From Microcaldota archaeon (GTDB taxonomy: Archaea > Micrarchaeota > Micrarchaeia > Micrarchaeales > Micrarchaeaceae), in the NCBI GenBank assembly GCA_021827995.1, contig JAKATK010000001.1, positions 62,001 to 126,000 of the forward strand: 64,000 nucleotides of DNA, read 5' to 3'. The notes beneath the pieces are model-generated. The model did no database searches. It was given only the letters and a program-made list of their open reading frames with translations, and was not told the DNA's origin. Position 1 is the stretch's first letter. Each line of letters starts with the position of its first letter. Below, piece after piece: positions 62,630 through 64,000 of the stretch. The translations under genes were made by a program, and so were the position numbers.

Positions 62630-64000
62630 ATGAAATCGAAAAATGCGGATAAAATTGTTTTATACGGCTGTTCTACGGAACCGCTGTCAGACTATCTGAA
62701 GGCATTAGGTGTACTTAGATTGGTGGCAGAGCAGAAGGACAACACTGCAAAGGGTTACTGGAATGGTGGTATCTTCGTACTTCAATCGACGCTGAACAGC
62801 GATCAATTAATCGATTTTTTCTTAAAAGAGTACATACCTTCACCCATAATATCTCCGTGGAACGCTGGTAGCGGTTTCTATTTCATGGAGGGAAAGCTCG
62901 AAGAAAAGGATGAATCTGGGCGCCGCAAAAAAACGGGCAAGAGGGATCAATCGACAAAAGCAACCGATGCAGTGGAGAAAATATTGAACTCCAAAGATAA
63001 ACGACTAGAAATGTATCGCGAATGCTTAAAGCATGCAAAGGAGATTGTTAGCAGACTTCAGCTTGATAAAGCTCCAGAAGGCACCAAGAAATTTGAGTTA
63101 ATAAGCCAGTTAAGGAGTGAACTTCCAGATGCCGCGTTGCGATGGCTTGATGCTGCAGTTGTGTTGACTTCTTCAGAAATAGGATACCCACAGTTTCTCG
63201 GTACGGGTGGCAATGATGGGAATGCAGATTTTTCGAGTAACTTCATGATAAAAATACTCCAAGTGATGGATGACGAGAATACAGGGATTGAAAAATACAC
63301 TTCGAAAGACTGGCTGGCTGCGTCACTCTTCAATAAAGTCGTGGCGCAGCTACGTAGAGATGAGCTTTTTGGTCAATTCTCTCCCGTATCTACTGGCGGG
63401 CCAAATGCAGAAAACGATTTTAAGTCCAAATCGTTAGTGAACCCATGGGACTACTTGCTCGCGTTTGAAGGAGCGCTACTTTTTTCTGCCTCTGCTACGC
63501 GGCGCCTGGCAGCTGCCATGAATGACGCGTCAGCTTCTAAACCAAAACCGTTCTCGTATCCTTTCTCCGTAGAGGCGATAGGAAGCGGTTATGGAACTGC
63601 CGCACCAATTAAAAATAGTAGTAGAAACAAGATGTACGGCGAGGAAATCCGTTCCGAGCTTTGGACACCAATATGGTCCAATCCAGCTACGCCCGCCGAA
63701 ATCGAAGCGCTATTCTCTGAAGGGAGGGCAACTTTTGGAGACCGTAATGCAAAAACAGCAATCGAATTCGCACAGTCCGTTTCTTCTCTCGGTGTAGATA
63801 GAGGACTAAACGAATTTATTAGATACTCATTCATAAAAAGGAATGGCAAAAACTTTTTCGCAGTTAAACTTGACACCTTCGATGTCAATGTAGGGAACAA
63901 TGCATCGCTCCTTCGTGAACCAATAAAGTGGATCCGAAGAAATACTAGTAATAAAGATGATTTAGCGAAGAACAACGCCATTAAAAAAGTGAATGACAAT
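62630..64000 (+). CDS. csx17: Type I-G (I-U) CRISPR-Cas large subunit Csx17/Cas8u2, partial
   Basis: 457 codons are visible and the gene runs off the right edge. Family hallmarks are GCSTEPLSDYLKALGVLRL at residues 9-28, FLGTGGNDGNADFSSNFM in the middle, RSELWTPIWSNPAT, FSEGRATFG, and SSLGVDRGLNEFIRYSF then KRNGKNFFAV. It is the Cas8-like large subunit of the type I-G effector, expected to help in PAM recognition. AGGTG precedes the ATG; the gene follows cas3 by 11 bases. Base composition is AT-rich against the chromosome, a sign of transfer. cas7 (csb1) and cas5/6 (csb2) would be expected next. Confidence 0.9.
   Translation, partial: MKSKNADKIVLYGCSTEPLSDYLKALGVLRLVAEQKDNTAKGYWNGGIFVLQSTLNSDQLIDFFLKEYIPSPIISPWNAGSGFYFMEGKLEEKDESGRRKKTGKRDQSTKATDAVEKILNSKDKRLEMYRECLKHAKEIVSRLQLDKAPEGTKKFELISQLRSELPDAALRWLDAAVVLTSSEIGYPQFLGTGGNDGNADFSSNFMIKILQVMDDENTGIEKYTSKDWLAASLFNKVVAQLRRDELFGQFSPVSTGGPNAENDFKSKSLVNPWDYLLAFEGALLFSASATRRLAAAMNDASASKPKPFSYPFSVEAIGSGYGTAAPIKNSSRNKMYGEEIRSELWTPIWSNPATPAEIEALFSEGRATFGDRNAKTAIEFAQSVSSLGVDRGLNEFIRYSFIKRNGKNFFAVKLDTFDVNVGNNASLLREPIKWIRRNTSNKDDLAKNNAIKKVNDN

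Overview
This is an archaeal chromosome segment (about 57 % GC by eye, with AT-richer islands). The archaeal markers are a geranylgeranyl reductase, CDP-archaeol synthase (CarS), archaeal-type UMP kinase, an Orc1/Cdc6 initiator, Hjc resolvase, RNase P proteins Rpp30 and Pop5, archaeal AlaRS, cupin-type phosphoglucose isomerase, C/D box sRNAs, TATA-box promoters with short or absent leaders, and PadR regulators. The 23S and 5S rRNA genes are unlinked and no 16S gene lies beside either. The lineage is not fixed by what I can see; a DPANN (Micrarchaeota-like) or Thermoplasmata-like archaeon is my best guess.

Layout. 0-8.4 kb: lipid/quinone reductase, then a leftward nuoHIJKLMN operon (the membrane arm of complex I plus NuoI, without nuoABCD). 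8.5-13.4 kb: beta-CASP RNase, pyrH, a minus-strand C/D box sRNA, 5S rRNA, two tandem proteasome-fold-like proteins and a stand-alone ThrRS-type editing domain. 13.4-17.4 kb: a membrane-tethered winged-helix protein, a pilin-like protein, a membrane protein and tRNA-Glu. 17.5-25.8 kb: surE, then a leftward type IV pilus/Tad-like operon (HTH-coiled-coil protein, small helical protein, GspE-type ATPase, two TadC/FlaJ platform proteins). 25.8-30 kb: PadR-controlled ABC-2 exporter with an S-layer-like protein. 30-34 kb: alpha/beta hydrolase, a second C/D box sRNA, alaS. 34-39.4 kb: an AT-rich surface island ending in a 1554-residue mosaic DUF2341-type protein. 39.7-48 kb: carS, a NitT/TauT-type transporter, pgi, flavin reductase, a PadR/Cys-rich pair, and hjc, orc1/cdc6, rpp30, pop5. 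48-56.3 kb: secreted proteins, a CDP-alcohol transferase, thioesterase, mevalonate kinase, mevalonate-diphosphate decarboxylase-like protein and carbamate kinase. 56.4-59.9 kb: IS605-like remnant and 23S rRNA. 60-64 kb: cas3 and csx17 of a type I-G (formerly I-U) CRISPR-Cas locus that continues past the window.

The strongest new observations are these. (1) A double-guide C/D box sRNA at 10449-10500 has both guides complementary to neighbouring sites in the 23S gene of this same window. (2) A type I-G effector locus, mainly known from bacteria, sits directly behind an archaeal 23S gene. (3) Two tandem proteins resemble proteasome beta subunits and have a start codon followed directly by Thr. 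(4) A pilus-like operon begins with a protein carrying a winged helix and a duplicated coiled coil.
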